A stretch of DNA of 16,775 bases from DAHUXT01 sp036273675 (GCA_036273675.1 DASUHD010000156.1:1-16775), one strand, 5' to 3'. Positions 1 to 7,858 are shown, numbered from the stretch's first letter. Program-made: numbers and translations. The notes: generated by a model not told the origin, from the letters alone.

Positions 1-576
1 ATCGGGCGCGACCGCCGTCACGATGCCCCAGTCGAGCGCCTCGGCAGCCGAGAGCGTCCGGTTGGTCAGCGTCAGTTCCAGCGCGCGCCGCATCCCTACT
101 AGCCGCGAGAGTGAATAAGTCATCGAGCCGTCGGGGCAGAGGCCGATGCGCGTATAAGCCGCCGTGAAGCGCGTCGACTCGGCGGCGATGATCAGATCGC
201 AGGCCAGCGCCAGGCTCATCCCACCGCCAGCCGCGCTGCCCTCGACCGCCGCGATCACCGGAGCGTTCATCCGCTCCAGGGCGGAGATCGCCGCGTGCAG
301 ATAGGTCGTGATGGCGCGCACGTAGGTCGGCAGCTGCTCGTCCGCATCTACGGCGACGAACTGCTTGACATCGCCGCCCGCGCAGAACGTTTTGCCCGCG
401 CCCGCGATCACCACCGCGCGCACGCCGGTCGTCTCGTCGCACCGCATCGCGGCGTCCAGCAGTTCCTTCGCCATCTCCAGGTTCAGCGCGTTCATCGCGC
501 CTGGCCGGTTGAGGATGATATGGGCGATATCGTCACGGATATCGAGTAATACCGTGGCGTCGTTAGCGTCTGGCAT
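1..576 (-). CDS. Enoyl-CoA hydratase/isomerase (crotonase) family protein, 3' end outside window
   Basis: This gene reads off the left edge; 192 codons of an expected ~255-260 are visible. The ATG at 576 follows a purine-rich RBS (AAGGGGAG, about 6 nt spacing). The crotonase pattern is clear: an N-terminal beta strand with NRPGAMNAL (residues 23-31), the first oxyanion-hole segment FCAGGDVKQF (64-73), and the second loop with three glycines (117-119) followed by ACDLIIAA (125-132). Family members act on acyl-CoA thioesters in the cytoplasm, as hydratases, isomerases or hydrolases. The two glutamates of classical enoyl-CoA hydratase appear replaced (Ser121 and Tyr141 at the aligned places), while Asp149 in CPDGS resembles PaaG-like isomerases. 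Isomerase activity is therefore more likely than plain hydratase activity, but substrate cannot be told. It lies downstream of the kinase-like gene on the same strand, but a terminator separates them. Confidence 0.9.
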   Translation of the reverse strand, partial: MPDANDATVLLDIRDDIAHIILNRPGAMNALNLEMAKELLDAAMRCDETTGVRAVVIAGAGKTFCAGGDVKQFVAVDADEQLPTYVRAITTYLHAAISALERMNAPVIAAVEGSAAGGGMSLALACDLIIAAESTRFTAAYTRIGLCPDGSMTYSLSRLVGMRRALELTLTNRTLSAAEALDWGIVTAVAPD

Positions 577-595
577 AGGTTTATCTCCCCTTCTC

Positions 596-644
596 TCGAC
601 AAAACAATACCGGGCGGCCCTTCACTCATCTGAGAGCCACCCGG
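596..644 (-). terminator. Rho-independent terminator after the kinase-like gene
   Basis: Read on the minus strand, CCGGGTGGC (644-636) pairs with GCCGCCCGG (618-610), a 9-bp stem with one G-U pair and a 17-nt loop. It is followed by the T-rich run TATTGTTTTG. It starts about 20 nt after the stop codon of the kinase-like gene and ends about 20 nt before the crotonase start, so it should separate the two transcripts. Stem energy was not calculated. Confidence 0.65.
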
Positions 645-665
645 AGAGAAGTCGTCGCTAAGAGT

Positions 666-2843
666 CTACGCCGCTGGCTGCGTGAGTGGAAGGGTCGCCA
701 TCAACTGCCCCTGTAGATACGCTGCTATCGCGCCGCCCGCCTTGGAGCTATCCGTACCCTGATACGCCGCGCCAGCAGCCGCTACGAGAGTCGATACCGC
801 AGAGGTATTGGTTGGCGCGGTCAGCAGGGCGAGTGCGGCGTTGTCCGCCGTCGTCACAGACTTCGAGACATCCGCCAGCGCGTCCTGCACGGGGCGCGCG
901 TGCTGCCGGAGATCTTCGGTCGCGTCGGATGTGGCCGTCGCCAGCGAGGCATGATTGGCGGCGTTCTTGATGTAGCCAGCCGTCCCCGACTCGCCGTTGT
1001 AGTCGCTGCCGTTGCCGTTGCTTCCAGACACCGCCGCCTGAACCGGGCTGAGCAGACCAAACCCATCGCCCGCCTGGGTGACGCCGAGCGCCCGGCACCC
1101 CGTGCTGAGCGGCTTGTAGTGCTCGCCGCTGCTCCCTTCGCTGATGTCGATGATACTCTGCGCGAGACACCGGACAAGCGCCGTGTTCCCTTTGCTGGAT
1201 GCTGTATTGAGCGCGCTGGCCTGGGCATTCAGCAGTTGCGTCTGCCGCAGCACCCCCACCAGCAGGCCAATCTTGTCGGGCGTTGTCGGGAAGCTGAGCA
1301 GCAGATGCTTGATGTGGACGAACGACTCTGGCGGGAATTTGACCGCGAGCAGCATATGCCCGGATGGCGCAACAACGTTGCTCTGCTCCTGGGTGATCTC
1401 GATCATGTCACCCTCCGTGAGCACGTTGGCGGCTGATTTGTTATTGAGTCCACCGGGTGTATAGGCCAGTTGGTAGGTCTGGTTCTCACCCGCCACCAGT
1501 TGGCCCAGCGCGATAATCTGCTCGGTCTCCTGGTTGATGAACCAGACTTCATAGCGCGAGCCGGAGGGCAGCGCTGGCAGACCGCTGGCGGTGATGCGGA
1601 AGCCATCGTCGCTCCCGGTAGGCGTTGACGCGCTATCCACAAACAGCAGGGTCCCGCTCGGCGGTGTGGCGGCGGTCGTCTGGTGATTGTTGGCGAAGAA
1701 CAGTGCGCTCGCAGTGATTAGCGGGACCAGCACCAGCACGATCAGGAGGAACCACCAGCTGCGCGAGATGAATTGACGCCACCCCGCCGCCGACGAACCA
1801 CCGTCGATGTCAGTCGGCCCGGATGGGGAACCGGCTTGTCCCGCTTTCGCGCCTGGCGCTGGAGGGGCGAGCGTCGCGCTGTTGGCTCCGCGCCGCGAGA
1901 TCACCTGTTGCGTTGGCCCCGACTGCGGCGAGGTCGCGCCATTTCCGCCGGGGGCGTCGAACGGCACGCGCAGGGCGTTGGCAGGCGCAACGACACGCTG
2001 ATAGGCGTCCGCGAAGGCGCCGGGGCGCTGGATCCGCTGCGCGGGGTCTTTGGCAAGCGCATTTGCCAGCACACGGTCGAGCGCAATGGGCGTTCCTGGG
2101 CGGGCGCGTGCGAGCGATGGCGGCGACGCATGGAGATGCTGCTCCGCGACCGCTCTGAAGTTGTCGCCATTGAAGACTGGCTGCCCGGTCAGCAGCCGAT
2201 AGGTGACCGCGCCGAGGGCATAGACATCGGTAGACGAGCTAATCTGGCCGCCGGTCAATTGCTCCGGGGCAAGCGCTTCGAGGCTGCCGGAGAAGAAGCT
2301 GACCTGGCTGCCGGGCGTCAACAACTCGTAGAGCCGCCGCACACCAAAGTCCCCGACGGCGATCTGTCCATCCATCTGGAGGTAGATGCAATCGACGGAG
2401 AGATTGCGGTGATAGGTCGCATTCTGGTGGGCGTATTCCAGGGTGGCGGCGATCTGGTCGAGGTAGCGCCCCATCGTCACTACATCCAACACACCGCTCT
2501 GTGAGAGCCGTGTGTTGAGCGAACGCATAGATGTGTAGGGCCAGACAAAATAGGGAAGGCCATTGGCGATGCCATAGTTGACCAGTGGGAGCATGTAGGG
2601 ATGCCGCAACGCCATGATATGCCCCGCCTGGCGTTCCACCATCTCCTGGTAGTTCTGCATCATATCAGGGGTCTGCGCGGGCGGCACGGTGAGGACACGG
2701 ATAAGGTAGGTAGAGGTCGAGGTCGTATTCACAGCATCGGCGGTATAGAGTGGCCCCATCGGGCTGACGCTCAGCAGGCGTGTCAGGCGGTACTCCGCGA
2801 GGGGAGCCCCCACCCATTGCGCGTACGTTGTCTGGTCGATCAT
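666..2843 (-). CDS. Membrane-anchored PknB-like protein with a probable pseudokinase domain
   Basis: 725 aa. Residues about 18-285 form a bacterial Ser/Thr kinase (PknB/STKc) fold: LRHP (79-82), a catalytic-loop equivalent YHRNLS (144-149), DFG (165-167), APE (192-194) and DVYALG (206-211). A Pro/Gly/Ser-rich linker follows, then one membrane segment (about 363-384), then ~340 extracytoplasmic residues. The outer part begins with a motif like the C-terminal domain of RskA-type anti-sigma factors (YEVWF, then ALGQL), followed by a helical, Ala-rich region with no family I recognise. Key catalytic residues are changed: the ATP-binding Lys is Arg49, the alpha-C Glu aligns with Gln72, the HRD Asp is Asn147, the following Lys is Ser149, and the glycine loop is degenerate (SVSPMG). 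By family knowledge it should be inactive or very weak, perhaps a signal-sensing scaffold. The ATG at 2843 has GGGAGGGG and TAGGA upstream. It is probably monocistronic, since a terminator follows. Confidence 0.88.
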   Translation of the reverse strand: MIDQTTYAQWVGAPLAEYRLTRLLSVSPMGPLYTADAVNTTSTSTYLIRVLTVPPAQTPDMMQNYQEMVERQAGHIMALRHPYMLPLVNYGIANGLPYFVWPYTSMRSLNTRLSQSGVLDVVTMGRYLDQIAATLEYAHQNATYHRNLSVDCIYLQMDGQIAVGDFGVRRLYELLTPGSQVSFFSGSLEALAPEQLTGGQISSSTDVYALGAVTYRLLTGQPVFNGDNFRAVAEQHLHASPPSLARARPGTPIALDRVLANALAKDPAQRIQRPGAFADAYQRVVAPANALRVPFDAPGGNGATSPQSGPTQQVISRRGANSATLAPPAPGAKAGQAGSPSGPTDIDGGSSAAGWRQFISRSWWFLLIVLVLVPLITASALFFANNHQTTAATPPSGTLLFVDSASTPTGSDDGFRITASGLPALPSGSRYEVWFINQETEQIIALGQLVAGENQTYQLAYTPGGLNNKSAANVLTEGDMIEITQEQSNVVAPSGHMLLAVKFPPESFVHIKHLLLSFPTTPDKIGLLVGVLRQTQLLNAQASALNTASSKGNTALVRCLAQSIIDISEGSSGEHYKPLSTGCRALGVTQAGDGFGLLSPVQAAVSGSNGNGSDYNGESGTAGYIKNAANHASLATATSDATEDLRQHARPVQDALADVSKSVTTADNAALALLTAPTNTSAVSTLVAAAGAAYQGTDSSKAGGAIAAYLQGQLMATLPLTQPAA

Positions 2844-3026
2844 GTCGTCCTATCCCCTCCCCGGCTGCCACCCCTACCCTATTTTCCTAAAATGACATTC
2901 ACCCGTGGCAGTCGCCATACAGCGCTGAGCATGGCCCAGACGAATGATTTGCGCTGATTACCAGCCACAATATAGTTCCCCGGCTTGTTACACGCAAGGA
3001 GCAGCCAATATAGATGATGCGGGCGA

Positions 3027-3974
3027 TCAGAGTGCCACGGCCACACCTATACCCTCACGGCGCGCCCGCTGGTAGACAAGGCTGGCCGCAGCCATATCTT
3101 CACAGGCATGCCCCATTGCTTTGTAGACGGTGATATCGTTGCGCGATTTACGGCCTGGTCGGCTCCCAAGTAGCAGTTCGCCCATCTCTGTCCCACTCAT
3201 CGGATCGCGTCCCGCCAGTTCACCACAGCCAACGGGCGGCGCCTCGAACGCGCGGCGCGTCTCGACGAAGAGCGCGCTTCGCTCAATCACGTCGCCACCC
3301 AACTCGCCGCTAGGTGGCCGGTAGCCCACCGAGGTCACATGCGCGCCAGGAGCCAGCCACTCGCCGCGCAGCACCGCATCGGGCGCGTTGGTGCAGAGAC
3401 AGACGACATCGGCGTCGCGCACCGCCTCCTCAACCGTCGCAACGGCGCGCGCCCGGTCATCGCGCTCGGCCAAACGTTGCGCGTGGGCAAACGTCCGCGA
3501 CGCGATACGCATCTCACGGAAGTCACCCACGCGCGAAACCAGCTTCAGGTGCGCCGCGCCCTGTACGCCCGCGCCAATAATCGCCAGTGTCCGCGCATCG
3601 TCGCGCGCCAGCTCGCGGGTGGAGAGCGCCGCCGCGCCAGCAGTGCGCATGGCGGTGATATACGCGCCGTCCATGATGCAGACGGGCGTTCCCGTCGCGG
3701 CATCGAAGAGGCAGATCAGCGCCTGATGGCTGGGGACCCCGAGGGCATCGTTGCCATGGAAGACCGAGACCAGCTTCACGGTGATATCGCGTCCCGGGCG
3801 GTAGACGGGCATGGTGAGCAGGAATCCTGGATCGCCAGTGGAAACCTCGCCGCGTCCCGGTGCGATAATCTTGTCTTCGCTGAGCGCCTTGAACTCCTCG
3901 GCCAGCGCGTCCAGCAGCGCATCGGGTTCGAGCAGCTGCTCGACGTCGCCCGCGCTGAGCATCAAGACTTGCAT
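3027..3974 (-). CDS. Ornithine cyclodeaminase / mu-crystallin family oxidoreductase
   Basis: 315 aa, normal length for the family. Conserved parts are ITVKLVS with the substrate-side Lys67, the segment YITAMRTAGAAALST (105-119) with Arg110, and the Rossmann nucleotide-binding motif GAGVQG (134-139) followed by His142. A Ser-Arg after the second Rossmann strand (159-160) is compatible with NAD(P). The family includes ornithine cyclodeaminase, alanine dehydrogenase, ketimine reductase and opine- or siderophore-precursor synthases; the sequence does not decide between them, and no neighbour suggests a pathway. It is a soluble cytoplasmic enzyme. The ATG at 3974 has a clear RBS (GGGAGGTG). It is divergent from the membrane-protein gene that follows, sharing a 165-bp upstream region. 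Confidence 0.9.
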   Translation of the reverse strand: MQVLMLSAGDVEQLLEPDALLDALAEEFKALSEDKIIAPGRGEVSTGDPGFLLTMPVYRPGRDITVKLVSVFHGNDALGVPSHQALICLFDAATGTPVCIMDGAYITAMRTAGAAALSTRELARDDARTLAIIGAGVQGAAHLKLVSRVGDFREMRIASRTFAHAQRLAERDDRARAVATVEEAVRDADVVCLCTNAPDAVLRGEWLAPGAHVTSVGYRPPSGELGGDVIERSALFVETRRAFEAPPVGCGELAGRDPMSGTEMGELLLGSRPGRKSRNDITVYKAMGHACEDMAAASLVYQRARREGIGVAVAL

Positions 3975-4028
3975 GACACACCTCCCGCCCCTCTAGCATA
4001 CTCCCTCTGCCAAGCCCCTTATGGCGTA

Positions 4029-4063
4029 GTAACGTTACGATGCTTGCGTGAGGGATCTATACT
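4029..4063 (+). promoter_or_regulatory. Candidate promoter with palindromic operator for the 4140 gene
   Basis: The perfect 10-bp palindrome GTAACGTTAC (4029-4038) overlaps a weak -35 (TTACGA, 4035-4040). With a 17-nt spacer this precedes a good -10 (TATACT, 4058-4063). A transcript starting near 4070 would have a ~70-nt leader containing a small hairpin, GGGCTT-GCCGG-AAGCCC (4078-4094). The site lies in the divergent region shared with the 3974 gene. The -35 match is only 3 of 6, so this is a proposal. Confidence 0.35.
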
Positions 4064-4139
4064 GCTTGGTAGACAATGGGCTTGCCGGAAGCCCCACGAT
4101 ACGACTTCGTTCATACACAACAGGAGATATGGAGAGAGC

Positions 4140-4844
4140 ATGCCACCACAACAAACAGGCCATCCAGCGATTCGAAATGGCTTGATCTTCGGCGCGATTC
4201 TTGGAGTATTAGGGCTCGGTAACACACTTGTCCAGTGGCTCGCGGGCGCGTATAGCGTCTCAACCCGTACCACTAATGGCTTCACGACGGTGAATCTCAA
4301 CAATACCGGCCCATCCTCATTGTTGCAGTGTGTCTTGTTCCTGGCCATGCTTGCGCTCACATTTGTGGCTGGCATCCTGGCTGCGAGGCGCACGGGTAAA
4401 GTAGGCTCAGGCTCGATCGCCGGTCTCGTCACGGGCGTTGTGGGCGCGCTGACAGGTGGCATTGTTGGTCTGGTAATTATCATCACATTGGTTGCGCCAG
4501 GCCTACAGGCGCCAGCGGACAGCACGATGAGCACTGGCCAGGTGCAAGCTCTGTTGATCGGGGCAGCGATCTTTGGGGTGATTGTCGGGTTAGCCGTAGA
4601 TGTCGGCATCGGCGCTGGTATGGGCGCGCTCGGTGGCCTCATTGGCGCGAACAGTTATCGCAATGCCGCGCCAGTCGCTCCCGCTCAAGCCTACCCTGGC
4701 TATCCAAACTACCCTGCTTATCCGAACTATCCAGGCTACTCAGCGATGTCTCCGCAAGCAGGCGATGCCCCGCAGCAGTGGTCCTATCCTCAACCACCAG
4801 TATATCCGCCGCAGTCCGGCAACCCGCCGCCACCTCAGCAATAG
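4140..4844 (+). CDS. Small multi-pass membrane protein with Pro/Tyr-rich C-terminal tail
   Basis: 234 aa, no function recognised. Four hydrophobic segments are visible: about 12-34, 58-82, 91-118 and 131-162. Segments 3 and 4 are very rich in Gly with GxxxG-type spacing, as in tightly packed helix bundles. The last ~65 residues form a low-complexity tail with repeats of the type YPGYPNYPAYPNYPGY, then Gln/Pro runs ending PPPPQQ. Such tails are common in small actinobacterial and Chloroflexota membrane proteins of unknown role. The reading frame is open well upstream on the strand opposite the 3974 gene, but that part is a shadow. The ATG at 4140 was chosen for GGAGAG just before it, AGGAGA at 4122-4127, and because the family-like sequence starts there. 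Confidence 0.75.
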   Translation: MPPQQTGHPAIRNGLIFGAILGVLGLGNTLVQWLAGAYSVSTRTTNGFTTVNLNNTGPSSLLQCVLFLAMLALTFVAGILAARRTGKVGSGSIAGLVTGVVGALTGGIVGLVIIITLVAPGLQAPADSTMSTGQVQALLIGAAIFGVIVGLAVDVGIGAGMGALGGLIGANSYRNAAPVAPAQAYPGYPNYPAYPNYPGYSAMSPQAGDAPQQWSYPQPPVYPPQSGNPPPPQQ

Positions 4845-4942
4845 CAAATGGAATCGATGCGATTAGGTGTGGATGAAGGATCTGCGCTATGAGGCTACAG
4901 GCGTGAGATGATTTCGAAGGAATGACTGTCGCTATGTCAGGG

Positions 4943-4957
4943 TTTGACATTGTCAAA
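4943..4957. repeat. 15-bp perfect inverted repeat before the phosphoesterase start
   Basis: TTTGACA (4943-4949), one central T, then TGTCAAA (4951-4957). It ends 2 bp before the AGGAG (4960-4964) that serves the proposed GTG start at 4973. It could be a repressor site, or in RNA a small hairpin close to the ribosome site. Nothing in the window tells which protein would bind it. Confidence 0.5.
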
Positions 4958-4972
4958 ATAGGAGTGTTTTGT

Positions 4973-5866
4973 GTGACCGCTGCGGCTACGACAACTCGTG
5001 CGCGTGCGGGCGCGCTGGCGCGGGGTGCGCTCCTGTGGCTGCTGGCGCTAGTGAGCACGGGGTGCGCGGCGACCAGCACACCAGGCGGCGCGGCGAAGCC
5101 CCTACCGCACTACGATCATATCGTCATCGTCGTCGAAGAGAACCACAGCTACGCCGATATCGTGAACACCGCCGATGCTCCGTATCTCGCGTCGCTCGCC
5201 AGGCAGAGCGCCGTCTTCACCGACGCGCATGGCGTCACCCATCCGAGCCAGCCCAACTATCTTGCGCTCTTCGCCGGGTCCACCTTCGGCATCGCCAGCG
5301 ACGCCTGCCCGCAGCAGCTGGCGGGGCCGAATCTCGCGAGCGAGTTGATTGCCCATGGCATGAGCTTCACGGGTTACTCGGAGAACATGCCAGCAGCGGG
5401 ATACACGGGCTGCTACGATGATCCCACCGACCAACTCTACGCCCGCAAGCATAATCCCTGGGTAGACTTCGTCAACGTGCCTGCCACGAGCAATCAGCCG
5501 TTCAGCAACTTCCCGACGGACCTCAGCCAGCTTCCAACCGTCGCCTTTGTCGTGCCGAATCAGCTGCACGACATGCATTCCGGCTCCATCGCGGACGCCG
5601 ATAGCTGGCTGCGGCAAAATATGGACGCTTACGCGCAATGGGCGCCGACCCACAATAGCCTGCTGATCGTGACCTGGGATGAGGACGACGGCTCAGACGC
5701 CAACCACATCCCGACGCTGTTCGGCGGCGCGCACATTCAGACAGGAGAATACCCCGAGACGATCAACCACTACGATATCCTGCGTACCGTCGAGGCGCTG
5801 GAAGGCGTGCCATTCACCAACGAGGCGGCGCACGCGACGACCATCGCCGACGTCTGGGAGGGCTGA
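4973..5866 (+). CDS. Secreted phosphoesterase family protein (PF04185, acid phosphatase/phospholipase C-like)
   Basis: 297 aa from GTG 4973. The export signal has a basic start (RARAGALAR, 9-17), a hydrophobic core (18-27) and STGC (28-31), a plausible though imperfect lipobox, so it is probably a lipoprotein on the outer face of the membrane. The mature part has the PF04185 landmarks: VVEENHSY (53-60, metal-binding Glu-Asn), then a conserved THPSQPNY block holding the likely nucleophile region, and near the C-terminus TWDEDDG followed by NHIPTLF. These enzymes hydrolyse phosphate mono- or diesters, and a role in phosphate scavenging is likely. The GTG was chosen over ATG 4922 because AGGAG lies 8 nt before it and the signal peptide then starts properly. 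ATG 4922 follows AAGGA with no spacer and would place a 17-residue extension before the signal. Confidence 0.87.
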   Translation: MTAAATTTRARAGALARGALLWLLALVSTGCAATSTPGGAAKPLPHYDHIVIVVEENHSYADIVNTADAPYLASLARQSAVFTDAHGVTHPSQPNYLALFAGSTFGIASDACPQQLAGPNLASELIAHGMSFTGYSENMPAAGYTGCYDDPTDQLYARKHNPWVDFVNVPATSNQPFSNFPTDLSQLPTVAFVVPNQLHDMHSGSIADADSWLRQNMDAYAQWAPTHNSLLIVTWDEDDGSDANHIPTLFGGAHIQTGEYPETINHYDILRTVEALEGVPFTNEAAHATTIADVWEG

Positions 5867-5895
5867 GGCGCCAGATCTCTGCTCACGGTGGCAGT

Positions 5896-5925
5896 GTGAC
5901 AGATCGTTTCTTCGCGGAGTATTAT
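5896..5925 (+). promoter_or_regulatory. Candidate sigma-70-type promoter for the MBL-fold gene
   Basis: GTGACA (5896-5901; 5 of 6 to consensus) and TATTAT (5920-5925; 5 of 6) are 18 nt apart. Transcription would start near 5932 and give a leader of about 48 nt ending in the GGAGG site of the 5980 start. This also argues against a GTG start at 5896, which lies inside the -35. Confidence 0.5.
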
Positions 5926-5979
5926 AGGGCCATCCGCGGAAATAGAAACCTTGTCGTAGATATCGCCCGGAGGATACTC

Positions 5980-6933
5980 ATGGCCGATCGTGTGACGCTT
6001 CTTCCCGTAGATAGCGCCGATGTTACTATTGTCGTGGACAACTACTCAGACACTCTGTTGCCCAGCACAGAGGTCGCTCATCGCGCGCCGCTCGTCTGGA
6101 ACTGGTCTGAGCGCGAGCCGTTACGCGCCGAACACGGCTACTCACTTCTGCTCACCGTCGAACGCGCGGGCCAGCGCGCCTCGCTGCTGTATGACGCTGG
6201 ATTGGGGCAGGATACCGCGCTGCACAATCTGGATGTTCTTGGCGTACATGTGGCGGATCTGCGAGCCATCGTCCTCTCGCATGGCCACGCTGACCATCAC
6301 GGCGGGCTGATCGGTATGGTGCGCCGCCTCAGCCGACGCGGCCTGCCGCTCCTGCTCCATCCCGATGTCTGGCGAGAGCGCAAGGTCGTTTTTCCCAACG
6401 GCGACGAACTGCATATGCCACCGCCGAGCCATAACGACCTCGACCGCGAAGGCGTTGATATCATCGAAGAGCGCGGCCCTTCGCTCCTGCTGGACGATAC
6501 AGTACTGGTCACCGGGCAAGTCGACCGCACGACACCTTTCGAAAAGGGATTTCCGCTACAACAAATGCAGACTGAGGAGGGATGGCAACCTGACACATGG
6601 ATATGGGATGACCAGGCGATCGTCTGCCATGTCAAGGATAAAGGGCTGGTGGTGCTGTCCAGTTGCAGTCATTCAGGCGCGATCAACGTCCTACTGCACG
6701 CGCGGCGGCTCACCGGGGTGGACACCATTTACGCATTCATCGGCGGGCTACACCTGACGGGCGCAATCATGGCCCCGGTTATTCCGCCAACCCTCGACGC
6801 GCTGGCCGAGATTGCGCCAACACTCATAACGCCAGGCCACTGCACCGGATGGCAGGCCACTCATGAGGTCGCGCGCCGATTTGCCAGCGCATATATTCAG
6901 TCCAGCGTTGGCACGCGCCTGCATTTAACGTAG
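5980..6933 (+). CDS. MBL-fold metallo-hydrolase (COG1237 type)
   Basis: 317 aa. The zinc-binding motif of the metallo-beta-lactamase fold is SHGHADHHGG (100-109; His101, His103, Asp105, His106). The N-terminal VVDNYSDT (18-25), the later CSHSGAINVLL block and GGLHLTGA fit COG1237, whose archaeal members were linked to methanopterin biosynthesis; bacterial members have varied or unknown substrates. The protein is cytoplasmic, with no signal peptide. The ATG at 5980 has a strong RBS, GGAGG at 5969-5973 with a 6-nt spacer. A GTG 84 nt upstream in the same frame has none. It has its own candidate promoter, and the cyclophilin gene follows closely, so the two may be co-transcribed. The physiological reaction cannot be named. 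Confidence 0.88.
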   Translation: MADRVTLLPVDSADVTIVVDNYSDTLLPSTEVAHRAPLVWNWSEREPLRAEHGYSLLLTVERAGQRASLLYDAGLGQDTALHNLDVLGVHVADLRAIVLSHGHADHHGGLIGMVRRLSRRGLPLLLHPDVWRERKVVFPNGDELHMPPPSHNDLDREGVDIIEERGPSLLLDDTVLVTGQVDRTTPFEKGFPLQQMQTEEGWQPDTWIWDDQAIVCHVKDKGLVVLSSCSHSGAINVLLHARRLTGVDTIYAFIGGLHLTGAIMAPVIPPTLDALAEIAPTLITPGHCTGWQATHEVARRFASAYIQSSVGTRLHLT

Positions 6934-6973
6934 CGTGCTATCGGCAGATGATGACCCTTCAGAACGGCCCAAC

Positions 6974-7858
6974 ATGAATGCGGCGCAGGGCAATGAGGTG
7001 AGAAAGGATCACGGGTTGAGTAGCCCAAACGTGCCACCATCCGGGCAGCAGCCGCCCTACGGCCTGCCTCCCCACCCCTACTATCCGCCGCTGGGACCGA
7101 TTGCCTATGCGCCCCCCCCGCAGCCGCAGAGGCGAGGCTTGCAATGGTGGCATTGGCTGCTCATCGCGTTCGGTGGCGTGATTGCCATCTGTTGCGTCAT
7201 GAGTGTGGCGCTGATCGCGTTAAGCACAATCGCCGCCAGCCGTACTACTGATCTGCCGCCCGGCGATATGACCCCCAGCGTGTCATCCACGGGACAAGCC
7301 ACCTGCAACCTCGTGACTCACCAGTGTACTGGCGCGCCCCTGATGACCATCAACACCGCCAACACGTATATCGCCACCATCATGACAGTGAAGGGCGATA
7401 TCGTCATCCAGCTTGACGCCAAGAACGCGCCTATCGCCGTCAACAATTTCGTCTTCCTGGCGCAGTCGAAGTGGTACGACGGCACGTACTTCTGGCGCGT
7501 GGAGACGCCGGGCAAGCCCAGCGTGGTCGATCCTACTGGCGGCCCGTCGCAGCTCTCGCTGGTTCAGGGCGGCTCGGTCGCTCGGGATGGCTCCGACGGG
7601 AATTATGTCCCCGGCTATACGATTCAGGACGATGACCCGCTTCCGGCGGACTACAGCGCGGGAACCATCTCAATGGCCAGCGCCGGACTCGCGGACAGCG
7701 CCAGCGCGCAATTCTTCATCACCACCGCCGACGAGTCGCAGTACTTCAGCAAGACTTACGTCACCTTCGGCAAAGTCACTCAGGGCATGGATGTCCTCAA
7801 GAAGATTACCGCCGACGACATGATCGAGACGATCATCATCAGCATGGCCGCTGGGTAG
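6974..7858 (+). CDS. Membrane-anchored cyclophilin-type peptidyl-prolyl cis-trans isomerase
   Basis: 294 aa from ATG 6974. A cytoplasmic Pro/Tyr-rich N-terminus (18-52) precedes one membrane segment (about 59-83). An extracytoplasmic linker with two Cys follows, then the cyclophilin domain from about residue 132 to the end. Recognisable parts are TVKGDIVIQLD, the catalytic-Arg strand YFWRV, LVQGG, SMASAG, SAQFFITTAD and VTFGKV. The catalytic Arg and the Gln and Phe of the active site are kept. Cyclophilins speed up X-Pro isomerisation; here the domain would act outside the membrane on secreted proteins. The start is uncertain. GTG 6935 lies right after the previous stop without an RBS. ATG 6974 also lacks a clear RBS. 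TTG 7016 has AAGGA with a 7-nt spacer and would trim 14 residues without loss of domain. A run of eight C lies at 7112-7119. Confidence 0.87.
   Translation: MNAAQGNEVRKDHGLSSPNVPPSGQQPPYGLPPHPYYPPLGPIAYAPPPQPQRRGLQWWHWLLIAFGGVIAICCVMSVALIALSTIAASRTTDLPPGDMTPSVSSTGQATCNLVTHQCTGAPLMTINTANTYIATIMTVKGDIVIQLDAKNAPIAVNNFVFLAQSKWYDGTYFWRVETPGKPSVVDPTGGPSQLSLVQGGSVARDGSDGNYVPGYTIQDDDPLPADYSAGTISMASAGLADSASAQFFITTADESQYFSKTYVTFGKVTQGMDVLKKITADDMIETIIISMAAG

Noticed and set aside
1773..2504. 243-codon plus-strand open frame
   Set aside because: It lies opposite the kinase domain, whose conserved motifs prove the minus-strand frame.
3339..4139. Long open frame on the plus strand running into the 4140 membrane-protein gene
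   Set aside because: It is antisense to the cyclodeaminase-family gene, has no family likeness, and the real protein starts at ATG 4140 with a ribosome site.
5896..5979. GTG start at 5896 for the MBL-fold protein
   Set aside because: It has no ribosome site and lies in a candidate -35 box, while ATG 5980 follows GGAGG at ideal distance.
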